From Limibacter armeniacum (GTDB lineage: Bacteria > Bacteroidota > Bacteroidia > Cytophagales > Flammeovirgaceae), in NCBI RefSeq assembly GCF_036880985.1, contig NZ_JBAJNO010000009.1, forward strand, positions 1,674,001 through 1,738,000: a stretch of 64,000 bases of DNA, read 5' to 3'. The translations under genes were made by a program, and so were the position numbers. The notes beneath the pieces were generated by a model that saw only the letters and a program-made list of their open reading frames with translations, did not search any database and was not told the DNA's origin. Below, piece after piece: positions 51,578 to 60,870 of the stretch (its first letter is position 1; each line of letters begins with the position of its first letter).

Positions 51578-52732
51578 ATGGAACGACAAAAACAAACAAG
51601 CAAAACATCACGAGTTTCATCTATTGATATTTTACGAGGTCTTGTAATGATGATTATGCTGTTGGATCATGTAAGAGAACGCTTCTTTTACCATATTCCA
51701 ATCAGTGATCCTATTGATATAGAACAAACAAGTGCCTCCTTATTCTTTACTCGGATATTGGCACATTTATGCGCTCCTGTTTTTGTATTCCTGACGGGTT
51801 TGTCTGCTTGGTTATATGCGAACCCTAAAGGTAAAGCTCCTCGCTCAGCCAGTTCTTTTCTGTTTAAAAGAGGTCTTTTCTTAGTTTTGCTTGAGGTAAC
51901 TGTCATCAACTTATCATGGTTTGGCTACTATCAGACGCTGTATCTGCAAGTGATCTGGGCAATAGGACTCAGCATGATCAGCTTATCTGTACTGTGTAAG
52001 CTGAACCGATTTTGGATCGGGGGTATTGGCGCTTTGATTGTTTTTGGACATAACACTTTGGTTCCGATTTCTTTTGAAGCAGGTGAATGGGGTTACACAT
52101 TGTGGACCATTCTACATGACAGAGGGTATCTTATCTCTGATGGGGCACTCAAGATAAAAGCGTCTTATCCGGTATTGCCATGGATTGGCGTGATATTACT
52201 TGGCTACTTTGCGGGTCCGCTTTACAGCAGTAAAATATCGGCTTCGAAAAGAAACAAGCTATTAATTGGTCTGGGACTTGGCTTGCTTTCCTTGTTGTTG
52301 ATCTTGAGAGGATTTAATCTCTATGGGGAAACATTGCCTTGGGAACCGCAAGAGACGCTGATCAAGTCAGTCATGTCTTTCCTGAACTTCACTAAATATC
52401 CTCCTTCTTTAGACTACTTGTTGCTGACAATTGGGATTGCCTGTTTACTGCTTTCTTGGTTTGAACAAACTGAATCTAAGTGGACAGAGAATTTAAGGAT
52501 CTTTGGGGCAGCCCCTATGTTTTTCTACATTTTACATTTATACGTTCTGCTTATCCTCTACAAAATATTTGTCGCGGTTTATGGCATCCAACAAGGAGAG
52601 TACTTTGGGTTTGACGCACTCTGGCAGATCTGGTTATTTACCGTCATACTTTTAGTCGTTCTGTACTATCCAACAAAATGGTTTTCCATTTATAAACGTC
52701 AGAGTTCCTCGAAGTTGATCAAGTATTTTTAG
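51578..52732 (+). CDS. DUF1624/HGSNAT-like membrane acyltransferase family protein
   Basis: A 384-residue membrane protein with about ten helices. The N-terminus RVSSIDILRGLVMMIMLLDH VRERFF is the hallmark of the heparan-alpha-glucosaminide N-acetyltransferase-like/DUF1624 family, in which the His after the first helix is thought to be catalytic. Further family marks are AHLCAPVFVFLTGLSAWLY and YPVLPWIGVILLGYFAGPLY. It is the first gene of an operon with a siderophore-type TonB receptor, under two zinc-cluster operators. It may acetylate or otherwise handle a molecule taken up by that receptor; the substrate is unknown. Confidence 0.8.
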   Translation: MERQKQTSKTSRVSSIDILRGLVMMIMLLDHVRERFFYHIPISDPIDIEQTSASLFFTRILAHLCAPVFVFLTGLSAWLYANPKGKAPRSASSFLFKRGLFLVLLEVTVINLSWFGYYQTLYLQVIWAIGLSMISLSVLCKLNRFWIGGIGALIVFGHNTLVPISFEAGEWGYTLWTILHDRGYLISDGALKIKASYPVLPWIGVILLGYFAGPLYSSKISASKRNKLLIGLGLGLLSLLLILRGFNLYGETLPWEPQETLIKSVMSFLNFTKYPPSLDYLLLTIGIACLLLSWFEQTESKWTENLRIFGAAPMFFYILHLYVLLILYKIFVAVYGIQQGEYFGFDALWQIWLFTVILLVVLYYPTKWFSIYKRQSSSKLIKYF

Positions 52733-52781
52733 GCTTAAATATTCAGGAACGAATTCGATATACATACTATACAACCAAACT

Positions 52782-55208
52782 ATGAAAAAAAGTTTACTGC
52801 TAGGTTTAATCCTACTGATTCACAGTATGGCATTTGCACAAGACGGTTCTATCTTCGGTACCGTTCAAGACGAAAGTGGAAAACCTCTGGAATTTGTCAA
52901 CATCACCATAAAAGGCACTTCTACTGGTAGCACGACCAATCAGGATGGAGAATACAAGCTTGAGAACCTAAGTGCAGGCAGTTATACCTTAGTTGCTTCA
53001 TTTATCAATTATCTGAAACAGGAAAAAACAGTTGAGCTATCTGCCGGGCAAGCGCTACAGGTTGATTTTGACTTTACGGAAAGCAGTACCGAGCTTCAGA
53101 CAGTTGAGATTACGGGACGTAAAAGTATAAGCTATGACAATAGCTCATCATTCGGCGCAACCAAAACAGCTACCCTTATTAAAGATACGCCTCAGGCAAT
53201 TGGTTTTGTAACCAAAGAGGTGATGGATGACAGACAAGCCTATAGGGTAAACGATGTAGTAGAAAACATCAGTGGTGTTAGTCAGTATTCTTATTACAAT
53301 AACTTCACTATCCGTGGGTTTCAGTCTCAGCAAGAGCTGATCAATGGATTGAGAGTACCTACCCTTTTCGGTCCTCAAACTTTAACAGCCAATCTTGAGC
53401 GTGTAGAAGTGATCAAGGGTCCTGCTTCTGCTGTCTTCGGAAACTCTTCTCCGGGTGGAACCATGAACCGCGTTACCAAAAAGCCATTGGAAGAGGAGCG
53501 TAAAGCCATTAGCTTCACTACAGGTAGCTTCAATACCCTTCGTTCTACCCTTGATTTTACTGGATCATTGAACGAGAAGAAAACCCTGCTTTACCGTCTG
53601 AATGTTGCCTATGAGAATGCAGACAGCTTTAGAGACTTACAGGAATTCAAGTCTTTAATGATTGCTCCTTCCTTCTCATTTATCCCTACTGACAAGACGA
53701 GTATCAACTTTGATTTGGTGATTACCGATTTTGATGGCAAACTGGACCGTGGACAACCAATCTTCGGTGGAACGGCAGGAACAAACCTTTACTCTACGCC
53801 AACTTCTTTCGCTATTGGAGCAACCAATGATTACCACAAGACCAATGTTGTTTATAGCACATTGTCTATGAACCATAAGTTTGCTGACAACTTTAGCTTC
53901 AATGCTTCTTATATGCGCTATGCCTATGAAGAGGATTTGTATGAGCACCGAACTTCCAGTAACTATGCAGTGGACACTGAAGGAAATGAAATTCCAACCT
54001 TAATGGGAATGCGTATATCGGCACGTCTGCAACAGCAGATCAATGATAACCTTAGCTCTTATTTTGTATGGGATACGCAAACGGGAGGTATTGAGCACAA
54101 GGTGCTGTTTGGTTATGATTTTATCCAAAGCATACGGCCTGTAGGAGGTTCTGCAATCTATACAAGTGGCAGTTCCATTTACCGTACTGTAGATGGAGGT
54201 TTGGCAGCATATGACCCTGAGAACCCTGAGAATTATATCATGGTAGACGGCTTACCTCAACCTAATATACCTCACTTCGATTTGGAAAATCCGGACTATA
54301 CCATCGGGTATACGAGTGATTATATACTTAACCCTTATGAGTTACCGTCTACCCGATACTATACGCAAGGGGTATATATTCAGGATCAGATGAAGTGGGG
54401 ACGTTTACAGGTACTGTTAGGCTTACGTCAGGAATTTTACACAGACATCTATAACTACCAGCAGAATGATGAGGAAGAAACTGTACACCAAAAATTCTTA
54501 CCAAGAGTTGGGGTAGTGTATGCCTTGAATAAAGCTATAAACCTATATGGTACGTATACAGAAAGCTTCCAGCCACAAAACCCTACTGACCTTATCGCAA
54601 CGGCCACTGAGGGATCTTATGATCCTTCAGAAGGAAAAATGCTAGAGATCGGTGCTAAAGGTACCTTCTTCAACGATCGTCTTTCTGCAACTTTAGCAGC
54701 CTACGATATTACCAATACGAATATCCTGACAACCAACATTAATACAGGACTGGTAGAACAAAGAGGTGCGGAAAGATCAAGGGGTATAGAGGTAGACGTT
54801 AACGGTCGCATTGGCAGTAACCTAAGCCTTACAGCCAACTATGCCTATAACAAGGCGACAATTGAAGAAGATTCGGACGAAGCACTGATCGGGAAAATCA
54901 AAGAAAATGCACCTCTCCATTCTGGTGGCGGTTTTGCCAACTATGCCTTTGACGGAAGACTAAGTGGTTTGAACCTAAATGTGGGCGCTCACTTCGTTTC
55001 GAATAGAAATACCTTTGATCAGGACTTACAGCTTCCAGCCTATACACTTTTTGATGCAGGAATTTCCTATAAGGTCAATAAAGTAAAAGTTGCGCTTACC
55101 GTAGACAATGTATTTGATAAAACATATTGGGTTGGCGGTTACAGCTATGCCCGTTTGTTCCCGGGTGCGCCAAGAAACTACCTATTGAGTATCGGATATA
55201 CTTTTTAA
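52782..55208 (+). CDS. TonB-dependent siderophore-type receptor
   Basis: An 808-residue outer-membrane receptor. It has a signal peptide (LLLGLILLIHSMAFAQ), a carboxypeptidase-regulatory-like domain (GSIFGTVQDESGKPLEFVNI, about 22-105) and a plug of the siderophore class (TLIKDTPQAIGFVTKEVMDD, ISGVSQYSYYNNFTIRGFQS, RVEVIKGPASAVFGNSSPGG). The barrel ends PGAPRNYLLSIGYTF with a terminal Phe. The plug resembles FhuA/FpvA-type receptors rather than SusC. Since it follows a Zur-type promoter and not an iron one, its cargo may be a metallophore-zinc complex. Confidence 0.88.
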   Translation: MKKSLLLGLILLIHSMAFAQDGSIFGTVQDESGKPLEFVNITIKGTSTGSTTNQDGEYKLENLSAGSYTLVASFINYLKQEKTVELSAGQALQVDFDFTESSTELQTVEITGRKSISYDNSSSFGATKTATLIKDTPQAIGFVTKEVMDDRQAYRVNDVVENISGVSQYSYYNNFTIRGFQSQQELINGLRVPTLFGPQTLTANLERVEVIKGPASAVFGNSSPGGTMNRVTKKPLEEERKAISFTTGSFNTLRSTLDFTGSLNEKKTLLYRLNVAYENADSFRDLQEFKSLMIAPSFSFIPTDKTSINFDLVITDFDGKLDRGQPIFGGTAGTNLYSTPTSFAIGATNDYHKTNVVYSTLSMNHKFADNFSFNASYMRYAYEEDLYEHRTSSNYAVDTEGNEIPTLMGMRISARLQQQINDNLSSYFVWDTQTGGIEHKVLFGYDFIQSIRPVGGSAIYTSGSSIYRTVDGGLAAYDPENPENYIMVDGLPQPNIPHFDLENPDYTIGYTSDYILNPYELPSTRYYTQGVYIQDQMKWGRLQVLLGLRQEFYTDIYNYQQNDEEETVHQKFLPRVGVVYALNKAINLYGTYTESFQPQNPTDLIATATEGSYDPSEGKMLEIGAKGTFFNDRLSATLAAYDITNTNILTTNINTGLVEQRGAERSRGIEVDVNGRIGSNLSLTANYAYNKATIEEDSDEALIGKIKENAPLHSGGGFANYAFDGRLSGLNLNVGAHFVSNRNTFDQDLQLPAYTLFDAGISYKVNKVKVALTVDNVFDKTYWVGGYSYARLFPGAPRNYLLSIGYTF

Positions 55209-55331
55209 GAGATGATCGTTATTAATAATGGGAATGTGACTTTGAGTATCAGAAATGAGGGGAATTTTTATGGAACCAACGTCAATTTTAAGCAGGTTTA
55301 AACTAGTGTGGTACACATCATGAGCTATACT

Positions 55332-55465
55332 AAATGTTCAGCAAAGGTTTGTCTGTAATCCCTGAGAAAGATGGATGTATTTCAGACCCGCTTCCTAATT
55401 GAGTAAGGATCATTGACGAAAATGGATAGCGTGTTCATGCTCTTCTTGAGCTACTACAAATCCAT
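55332..55465 (+). pseudogene. Degenerate first copy of the propeller-protein fragment
   Basis: VIPEKDGCISDPLPN, stop, VRIIDENG, stop, RVHALLELLQIH. It corresponds to AEKDGSISGVLPERVRIIDN at the start of the better-preserved copy 200 bp further on. Two stops and rapid loss of similarity show that it is dead. Confidence 0.55.
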
Positions 55466-55531
55466 CTCTGTCTAGGTTAACTCCCACTTCCGTTACATCT
55501 GTTATAGCATTTTCTTACCTTACTAAATTAA

Positions 55532-56188
55532 GCTGAAAAAGACGGTAGTATATCGGGAGTACTTCCTGAGCGCGTGAGAATCATTGACAACGAAGGCAAA
55601 ATCGTCCATGCATCGACCCTTCAGGTTGCAGGCATTCATGGCAATGCCTCAGATGGACAAGCTGTACTGTTCGGTTTTGCAAGCGGCATACTGGTTGTAG
55701 AAGCCAGCGGTGAGCAGCACCTGATCGAGTATCCCGCTTCTTTCGGTACAGCGTGGATCGGGTCTATCTTTTATGCCAAAGGAGCAGATAAATTTATTGG
55801 TTATACTGCTAGCAAAGGAGCCTACATCATTGATATCGACAATAACCAGCTGACTCCTATCTTTGAGACGGCAGAGCTGCTGGACTGTGTGAAAGACATG
55901 AAGGGAGAGTCGGTTATTTTGACTGAACGTAACGGAACCCTGAGCCACTACAACCTGATGGCAGGCACACTGATACAGCAGAAAAACGCATTTGATGCCA
56001 TTGCGGCGGATACGAAAAACAATGTGTCAGTAAAAGCAAGTAGCCGTTACATCTACCTGCTGTAGCCTAGCAAAGAAAAGATCAGCCAGATCAGTACCAA
56101 AGACATACATGAGGCGAAGTCTTTCACTGTGTCAGGCAGCGCCTACAAAATAGAGCTAGTAGGTATGGAGGCTAACTTCGGCCATTAA
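55532..56188 (+). pseudogene. Truncated propeller-type (AztD-like?) zinc-cluster protein
   Basis: Open from about 55532 (AEKDGSISGVLPERVRIIDN) without a start or signal peptide, with an in-frame TAG at 56063 after SSRYIYLL, then continuing in frame to TAA 56186-56188 (TKDIHEAKSFTVSGSAYKIE). IVHASTLQVAGIHGNASDGQ and AVLFGFASGILVVEASGEQH look like repeated strands of a beta-propeller, similar as I recall to zinc chaperones of the AztD type. The 5' half is missing. A GTG at 55574 could start a shorter product, but that is unlikely to fold. It sits at the end of the zinc cluster. Confidence 0.55.
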
Positions 56189-56242
56189 TACTAGTACTTT
56201 TCAAATAGAAATAATGAAAAGTATTTGTAATTAAAATTTATT

Positions 56243-56260
56243 CATCGCAATATTGCAATG
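56243..56260. promoter_or_regulatory. ArsR-type operator before arsR
   Basis: CATCGCAATATTGCAATG, an inverted repeat 18 bp before the arsR start. A second copy (CATCGTAATATTGCAATA) occurs before the next gene, so it is a repeated operator and probably the ArsR binding site. Confidence 0.65.
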
Positions 56261-56277
56261 AAATAAATATTCAAACT

Positions 56278-56613
56278 ATGGGTGTTACGAGAACAGACTT
56301 ATTTACAGACGAGCAAAACAGATTGGCTACTATAGCTAAGGCTATTGCCCACCCTGCAAGAGTCGCTATTTTACAGCATTTACTCAAGGCGAATGCCTGT
56401 ATTAATGGTGATCTTGTACAAGAGTTGGGTTTGTCTCAAGCAACCATTAGTCAGCATCTCAGAGAGCTTAAAAATGTCGGAATGATTCAGGGAACGATTG
56501 AAGGTACTTCTATCAGTTACTGTATCGACGGAAAGCGCTGGATGGAAATCAAGTCGCTTTTCACTGAAATGTTTGATGCTTATCAAACACCGGACAGTCA
56601 AGAGTGCTGTTAA
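56278..56613 (+). CDS. arsR: ArsR/SmtB-family repressor
   Basis: A 111-residue winged-helix metalloid sensor: IAKAIAHPARVAILQHLLKA then DLVQELGLSQATISQHLREL KNVG and a wing. The usual ELCVCDL arsenic site is replaced by NACINGDLV with one Cys; other Cys are in SYCIDG and at the very C-terminus (QECC), which may sense As(III) instead. It heads the arsenic island, with one operator in its own promoter and a second before the next gene. Confidence 0.88.
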   Translation: MGVTRTDLFTDEQNRLATIAKAIAHPARVAILQHLLKANACINGDLVQELGLSQATISQHLRELKNVGMIQGTIEGTSISYCIDGKRWMEIKSLFTEMFDAYQTPDSQECC

Positions 56614-56630
56614 ATTTTTTTACTCTCATT

Positions 56631-56648
56631 CATCGTAATATTGCAATA
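56631..56648. promoter_or_regulatory. Second ArsR-type operator
   Basis: CATCGTAATATTGCAATA lies in the 47-bp gap between arsR and the DUF6428-like gene. It could let ArsR control the rest of the island separately from its own gene. Confidence 0.6.
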
Positions 56649-56660
56649 AAGTTAACAATT

Positions 56661-57131
56661 ATGAAATTGTCAGAAATCAAAAAAGTTCTATTAGATATAG
56701 AAGAAGTAACATTCATCTTGCCTAGCGGTGAATCAGTACCCTCCCACTTTCATGTTACAGAAGTTGGGTGCGTCCATAAAAACTTCATCGATTGTGGCGG
56801 TACGGTAAGAAATGAAGCGGTAATCAATTTTCAACTATTCACAGCTTCAGATTATGATCACAGGTTAAGTGCTCAAAAACTTCGATCTATCATTGAGCTT
56901 TCTGAGAAGCAACTCGAACTGCAGGATTTAGAGATCGAAGTAGAATATCAAGGCGAAACAATTGGAAAATACGGTCTGGAATTCAGAACCGATACATTCC
57001 AATTAACCTCTATGCAAACCGACTGTCTAGCTAAAGACAAATGTGGTATACCTCAGGAAAAACCAAAAATCAGACTCTCTGAACTCCAAGCTCAGAAGAA
57101 TACCTGTACTCCTGGTTCTGGATGTTGTTAA
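56661..57131 (+). CDS. DUF6428-like cytosolic protein
   Basis: A 156-residue protein from ATG 56661. PSHFHVTEVGCVHKNFIDCG and the later AQKLRSIIELSEKQLE match a family (DUF6428) that regularly follows arsR in Bacteroidota. The C-terminus is Cys-rich (TDCLAKDKCG ... NTCTPGSGCC), which could bind arsenite or donate thiols. The gene is preceded by its own ArsR-type operator. Function unknown. Confidence 0.75.
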   Translation: MKLSEIKKVLLDIEEVTFILPSGESVPSHFHVTEVGCVHKNFIDCGGTVRNEAVINFQLFTASDYDHRLSAQKLRSIIELSEKQLELQDLEIEVEYQGETIGKYGLEFRTDTFQLTSMQTDCLAKDKCGIPQEKPKIRLSELQAQKNTCTPGSGCC

Positions 57132-57150
57132 TATCAAAAATCAAAATAAA

Positions 57151-58092
57151 ATGGAGCATCAAAAATGTATCATCATCGGCGCTGGACCTGCAGGATATAC
57201 AGCCGCAATCTATGCTGCTCGAGCTAACCTTAAACCAGTAATGCTTACAGGATCACAACCTGGAGGACAGCTTATGATCACCAATGACGTGGAAAATTTC
57301 CCAGGTTACCCTCAAGGAATCAATGGTCCACAAATGATGGATGAATTCAAGCAACAAGCGGTACGCTTCGGCACTGACATCCGCTTTAACCAAGTAATGG
57401 AAGTTGACTTTAGTCAACACCCTTACATACTAAAGCTAGATAACGGTACTAAAATTTCATCTGATAGTATCATTATAGCTACAGGAGCATCAGCTAAATG
57501 GCTAAGGTTGGAGTCAGAACAACGGTTAAATGGTTCTGGTGTGTCCGCTTGTGCGGTGTGCGATGGTTTCTTTTACAGAGGCAAGGAAGTAATCATTGTC
57601 GGGGGTGGTGATTCAGCCTGTGAAGAAGCTTTATACCTGTCTAATCTATGCCCTACTGTACACATGTTGGTGCGAAAAGACCACTTGAGGGCTTCCAAAA
57701 TCATGCAAGACAGAGTGCTAAAAAAGGAAAATATTAAAGTCTACTGGAATACAGAAACTGTTGAGGTTTTAGGTAAACAAGAAGTTGAGGGAGCTAGAGT
57801 AAGAAACACTGAAACAGGTGAATCTACTGAAATCAGTGCAGAAGGATTTTTTGTGGCCATTGGTCATAGACCTAATTCTTCCTTTTTGAAGCCGTCTATT
57901 CATACAGATGAGCAAGGATATATTATTACTAAAGCAGATTCTACAGAAACAAATATCCCCGGAGTATTTGCTTGTGGAGATGTTAAAGACAAGAAATTCA
58001 GGCAAGCTGTTACAGCTGCTGGATCTGGCTGTATGGCAGCCCTTGAAGCGGAAAAGTATCTAATGAGAATAGAAGATCAAATCACAGTTTAA
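57151..58092 (+). CDS. trxB: Thioredoxin reductase
   Basis: NADPH-dependent flavoprotein that reduces thioredoxin, 313 residues from ATG 57151. It has the FAD site IIGAGPAGYTAAIYAARANL, the redox-active CAVC (Cys134, Cys137) in SACAVCDGFF, the NADPH motif VIIVGGGDSACEEALYLS and the C-terminal GVFACGDVKDKKFRQAVTAA GSG. Placed in an arsenic island, it should supply electrons through thioredoxin to the ArsC-type reductases and perhaps to the DsbD-like protein. It follows the DUF6428-like gene by 19 bp. Confidence 0.93.
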   Translation: MEHQKCIIIGAGPAGYTAAIYAARANLKPVMLTGSQPGGQLMITNDVENFPGYPQGINGPQMMDEFKQQAVRFGTDIRFNQVMEVDFSQHPYILKLDNGTKISSDSIIIATGASAKWLRLESEQRLNGSGVSACAVCDGFFYRGKEVIIVGGGDSACEEALYLSNLCPTVHMLVRKDHLRASKIMQDRVLKKENIKVYWNTETVEVLGKQEVEGARVRNTETGESTEISAEGFFVAIGHRPNSSFLKPSIHTDEQGYIITKADSTETNIPGVFACGDVKDKKFRQAVTAAGSGCMAALEAEKYLMRIEDQITV

Positions 58093-58109
58093 CTAAAACA
58101 AATAAAAGG

Positions 58110-58883
58110 ATGAAACGAATTGTACTCATTTTAAGCATGACAACCATGTTGTTTTCATGTAATCAGCAAACAGAAAATAAAGAAAATATTACTGAAAGTC
58201 AGGAGGCTACCCTTGGTAATACAAAAAGCCAAGTAACCTCAGAAAGTAGTCAGAAAGGAACTGAATTTCATGCTGAAATAAACGCCTACATCGAGGATGC
58301 TATTAAAGGATTTGACAGTATTGATGAAAAACGCAAAAAGCAATTAAAGAAACTAGCTTTGTATATCAGATCAAAATCAAATGCTGGAGAAGACGCTAAG
58401 ATTATCTACATCTGTACACATAACTCAAGAAGAAGCCACATGTCACAACTATGGGGAATGGTAGCTGCCGATTATTATGGTGTTAATGCTGTAACTACTT
58501 ATTCTGGAGGTACAGAGGCTACAGCTTTTAATCCTCGTTCTGTTGCTTGCCTGAAGCGTGCCGGATTCAAAATTGAGCCAAAAACAGAGGGTGATAACCC
58601 TGTTTACTCCGTTTCCTATGGTGATCATAAGCCATTAGTAGAGGCCTTCTCCAAAAAGTATACACACGAAAGCAATCCACAGAAAAACTTTGCAGCTGTG
58701 ATGACATGCTCACATGCTGATAAAAACTGCCCAACAGTAGCGGGGGCTTCTATGCGACTGGCTATTCCATATGTAGATCCTAAAGTGTCAGACAATACGC
58801 CACAAGAGGCTGCTACTTATGACGAGCGTTGCAAACAGATCGCCACAGAAGAATTTTACCTGTTTTCACAAGTAAAGGGATAA
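58110..58883 (+). CDS. Lipoprotein with arsenate-reductase (LMW-PTP fold) domain
   Basis: A 257-residue protein. The first residues are a lipoprotein signal (IVLILSMTTMLFSC, Cys17), then a polar linker, then the ArsC-type domain: [15 protein letters not shown] (nucleophile Cys102, Arg108 in CX5R), [13 protein letters not shown] and [12 protein letters not shown] with Cys200 and Cys207 as the resolving cysteines of thioredoxin-coupled arsenate reductase. The signal places the active site outside the inner membrane, which is unusual for an arsenate reductase. It lies 9 bp before a DsbD-like gene that could supply electrons there. Phosphatase activity is an alternative. Confidence 0.82.
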   Translation: MKRIVLILSMTTMLFSCNQQTENKENITESQEATLGNTKSQVTSESSQKGTEFHAEINAYIEDAIKGFDSIDEKRKKQLKKLALYIRSKSNAGEDAKIIYICTHNSRRSHMSQLWGMVAADYYGVNAVTTYSGGTEATAFNPRSVACLKRAGFKIEPKTEGDNPVYSVSYGDHKPLVEAFSKKYTHESNPQKNFAAVMTCSHADKNCPTVAGASMRLAIPYVDPKVSDNTPQEAATYDERCKQIATEEFYLFSQVKG

Positions 58884-58892
58884 TATAACCTC

Positions 58893-60239
58893 ATGAAGAA
58901 ATCAATTTTGCTATTGGTTCTAGCACTGGTGGGCTCTACGCCCGCTTTTGCTACCTCTATTGTTTCGGAAATGAATGATTGGGTAGGACAGCAGCTCTCT
59001 GCTGACAACAACTCCATCTTATCGTATTTATTTCTTCTAATAGGGGGGCTGGCTGCCAGCTTGCTGCCCTGCGTATATCCATTATATCCGATCACAATCA
59101 ATATCCTGAAGGCTAGAGGGAATTCAGATATAAAAACACTACACCCTATCGTATATTTTCTAGGTATTGTGTCAATGTATTTTGCCTTCGGAATTATTGC
59201 AGGAACTACTGGGGGAGCTTTCAATGAAGTACTACGCTACCCCATTACAAATTTATTGATTGCTACAGTACTCATCTTATTGGGACTCTCTTCAGCTGAA
59301 TTATTATTTATTTCTATTTTTTCAGGATCCAGTGGGGACAGTACGCAAAAAGGAGCTTTAGGTACCTACTTAATGGGATTAAGTGCAGGCTTGCTTTCTT
59401 CTGCATGCGTAGGTCCTGTTGTGGTCAGTATTCTGATTGGCATTGCCTCTAACACTACTTCCATAAGTTTAGAGTCTGTGCTAGGTGCATCCTTAAAACT
59501 GTTCGTATTTGGTTTTGGAGTCGGAACGCCATTCTTACTGATTGGAGTTCTAGGAGCCAAGCTACCTAAAGCGGGGAAATGGATGAAATATGTACAGTAT
59601 GCTTTTGCTGCCCTGATTATCTATTTCTCTTACAATTACCTTGAAAAAGGTCTATTAGGATATGGCTTCGAGGAAGCTACAGTATTCAATATTGCTATAG
59701 GAGCATTTATATTGGTTTTGGCTATATATCATCTCCAAAAAAGTGAGTTGTTCCCACACCAAAAAATGCGAAATGCACTGTTCACATTGGCTGCAGTAGT
59801 CGGTGGGCTGATTTTATTCAGATCGTTTGCTCCGCAGACTATTACAGCACAACCATCCATTGCTTCCACAGAAGTAAATGTAACGGAACAAAAAGGAAAC
59901 CTAACTTGGTATACAGATAAAGACGCAGCCTATGATGCCGCAAAAAAACAAGGGAAACTGGTGTTTTTGGATTTTCATGGCAATTGGTGTACAAACTGTA
60001 AAGCGTTTCAAAAGCTGACTCAGCAAGATGAGGGACTTAATGAGGCACTTCAGAATGCAGTACTCTACAAGATTTATGATACTTCTGAAGAGTTCGAAAA
60101 GTATAAAAAAGACTCTCGCTTCCCTGAATTGAATGTTGGGTTACCCTTTTTTGTAATTACAGATACAGATGGCAATATGCTGTATAAAACAAATGATTAT
60201 CAAAAAACAGAGGAAATAGCCATGTTTCTTTCAGAATAA
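58893..60239 (+). CDS. DsbD-like thiol:disulfide interchange protein
   Basis: A 448-residue membrane protein that carries electrons from cytosolic thioredoxin to the periplasm. After a signal peptide (LLLVLALVGSTPAFA) comes a CcdA-type domain of about eight helices with the redox Cys in LLPCVYPLYPITIN and SSACVGPVVVSIL. A C-terminal thioredoxin domain follows with WCTNC (Cys366, Cys369). The N-terminal alpha domain of classical DsbD is absent, as in CcdA-Trx fusions. Standing between two ArsC-type genes, it probably reduces the exported ones. Confidence 0.88.
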   Translation: MKKSILLLVLALVGSTPAFATSIVSEMNDWVGQQLSADNNSILSYLFLLIGGLAASLLPCVYPLYPITINILKARGNSDIKTLHPIVYFLGIVSMYFAFGIIAGTTGGAFNEVLRYPITNLLIATVLILLGLSSAELLFISIFSGSSGDSTQKGALGTYLMGLSAGLLSSACVGPVVVSILIGIASNTTSISLESVLGASLKLFVFGFGVGTPFLLIGVLGAKLPKAGKWMKYVQYAFAALIIYFSYNYLEKGLLGYGFEEATVFNIAIGAFILVLAIYHLQKSELFPHQKMRNALFTLAAVVGGLILFRSFAPQTITAQPSIASTEVNVTEQKGNLTWYTDKDAAYDAAKKQGKLVFLDFHGNWCTNCKAFQKLTQQDEGLNEALQNAVLYKIYDTSEEFEKYKKDSRFPELNVGLPFFVITDTDGNMLYKTNDYQKTEEIAMFLSE

Positions 60240-60249
60240 ATCGATTGAT

Positions 60250-60870
60250 ATGAGCTCACAACAACTTGACAAATATATCGAAGAAGTTAAATCAGAATTT
60301 AACCAAATACCTGATGACAGAAGAGCTGTACTAAAACAATTGACAGCTTTTGTACAGACAAGTATACAAGATAAAGGTAAGGCTGATCTAATACTTATTT
60401 GTACACATAATTCAAGACGGAGTCACTTGTCCCAAGTTTGGGCACAAGTGGCTGCCTTCCACTTTGGAATTAACAATGTATGCACTTATTCGGGTGGAAC
60501 AGAAGCGACAGCTATGTATCACATGGCTGCACATGCACTTGAAAAAGCAGGGTTAGAAATCAAAATGCTTTCAGAAGGTAAAAACCCTGTATATAGTATC
60601 AAGTATCATCATAACGAACCTGCAATAATAGGTTTTTCCAAAACATATGATGACAGCTTCAATGTACAAAGTGGGTTTGCAGCTGTAATGACCTGTTCTC
60701 ATGCAGATGCCAACTGTCCGTTCATCCCTACGGCATCGAAAAGAATTTCACTTCCTTTTGAGGATCCGAAAGACTATGATGGAACCCCACAACAAGAGGA
60801 AAAATACGATGAACGTTGTAAGGATATTGCCAGGGAAATGTTGTTTGTATTCTCAAATGTGAAGTCATGA
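60250..60870 (+). CDS. arsC: Cytosolic ArsC-type arsenate reductase (LMW-PTP fold)
   Basis: A 206-residue protein without a signal peptide. It has [16 protein letters not shown] (Cys51, Arg57), [27 protein letters not shown] (Cys149, Cys156) and the loop Asp in [10 protein letters not shown]. It should reduce arsenate to arsenite in the cytoplasm using thioredoxin. Its stop overlaps the ACR3 start by four bases, so reduction and export are made together. This is the most likely real arsenate reductase of the three paralogues. Confidence 0.88.
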   Translation: MSSQQLDKYIEEVKSEFNQIPDDRRAVLKQLTAFVQTSIQDKGKADLILICTHNSRRSHLSQVWAQVAAFHFGINNVCTYSGGTEATAMYHMAAHALEKAGLEIKMLSEGKNPVYSIKYHHNEPAIIGFSKTYDDSFNVQSGFAAVMTCSHADANCPFIPTASKRISLPFEDPKDYDGTPQQEEKYDERCKDIAREMLFVFSNVKS

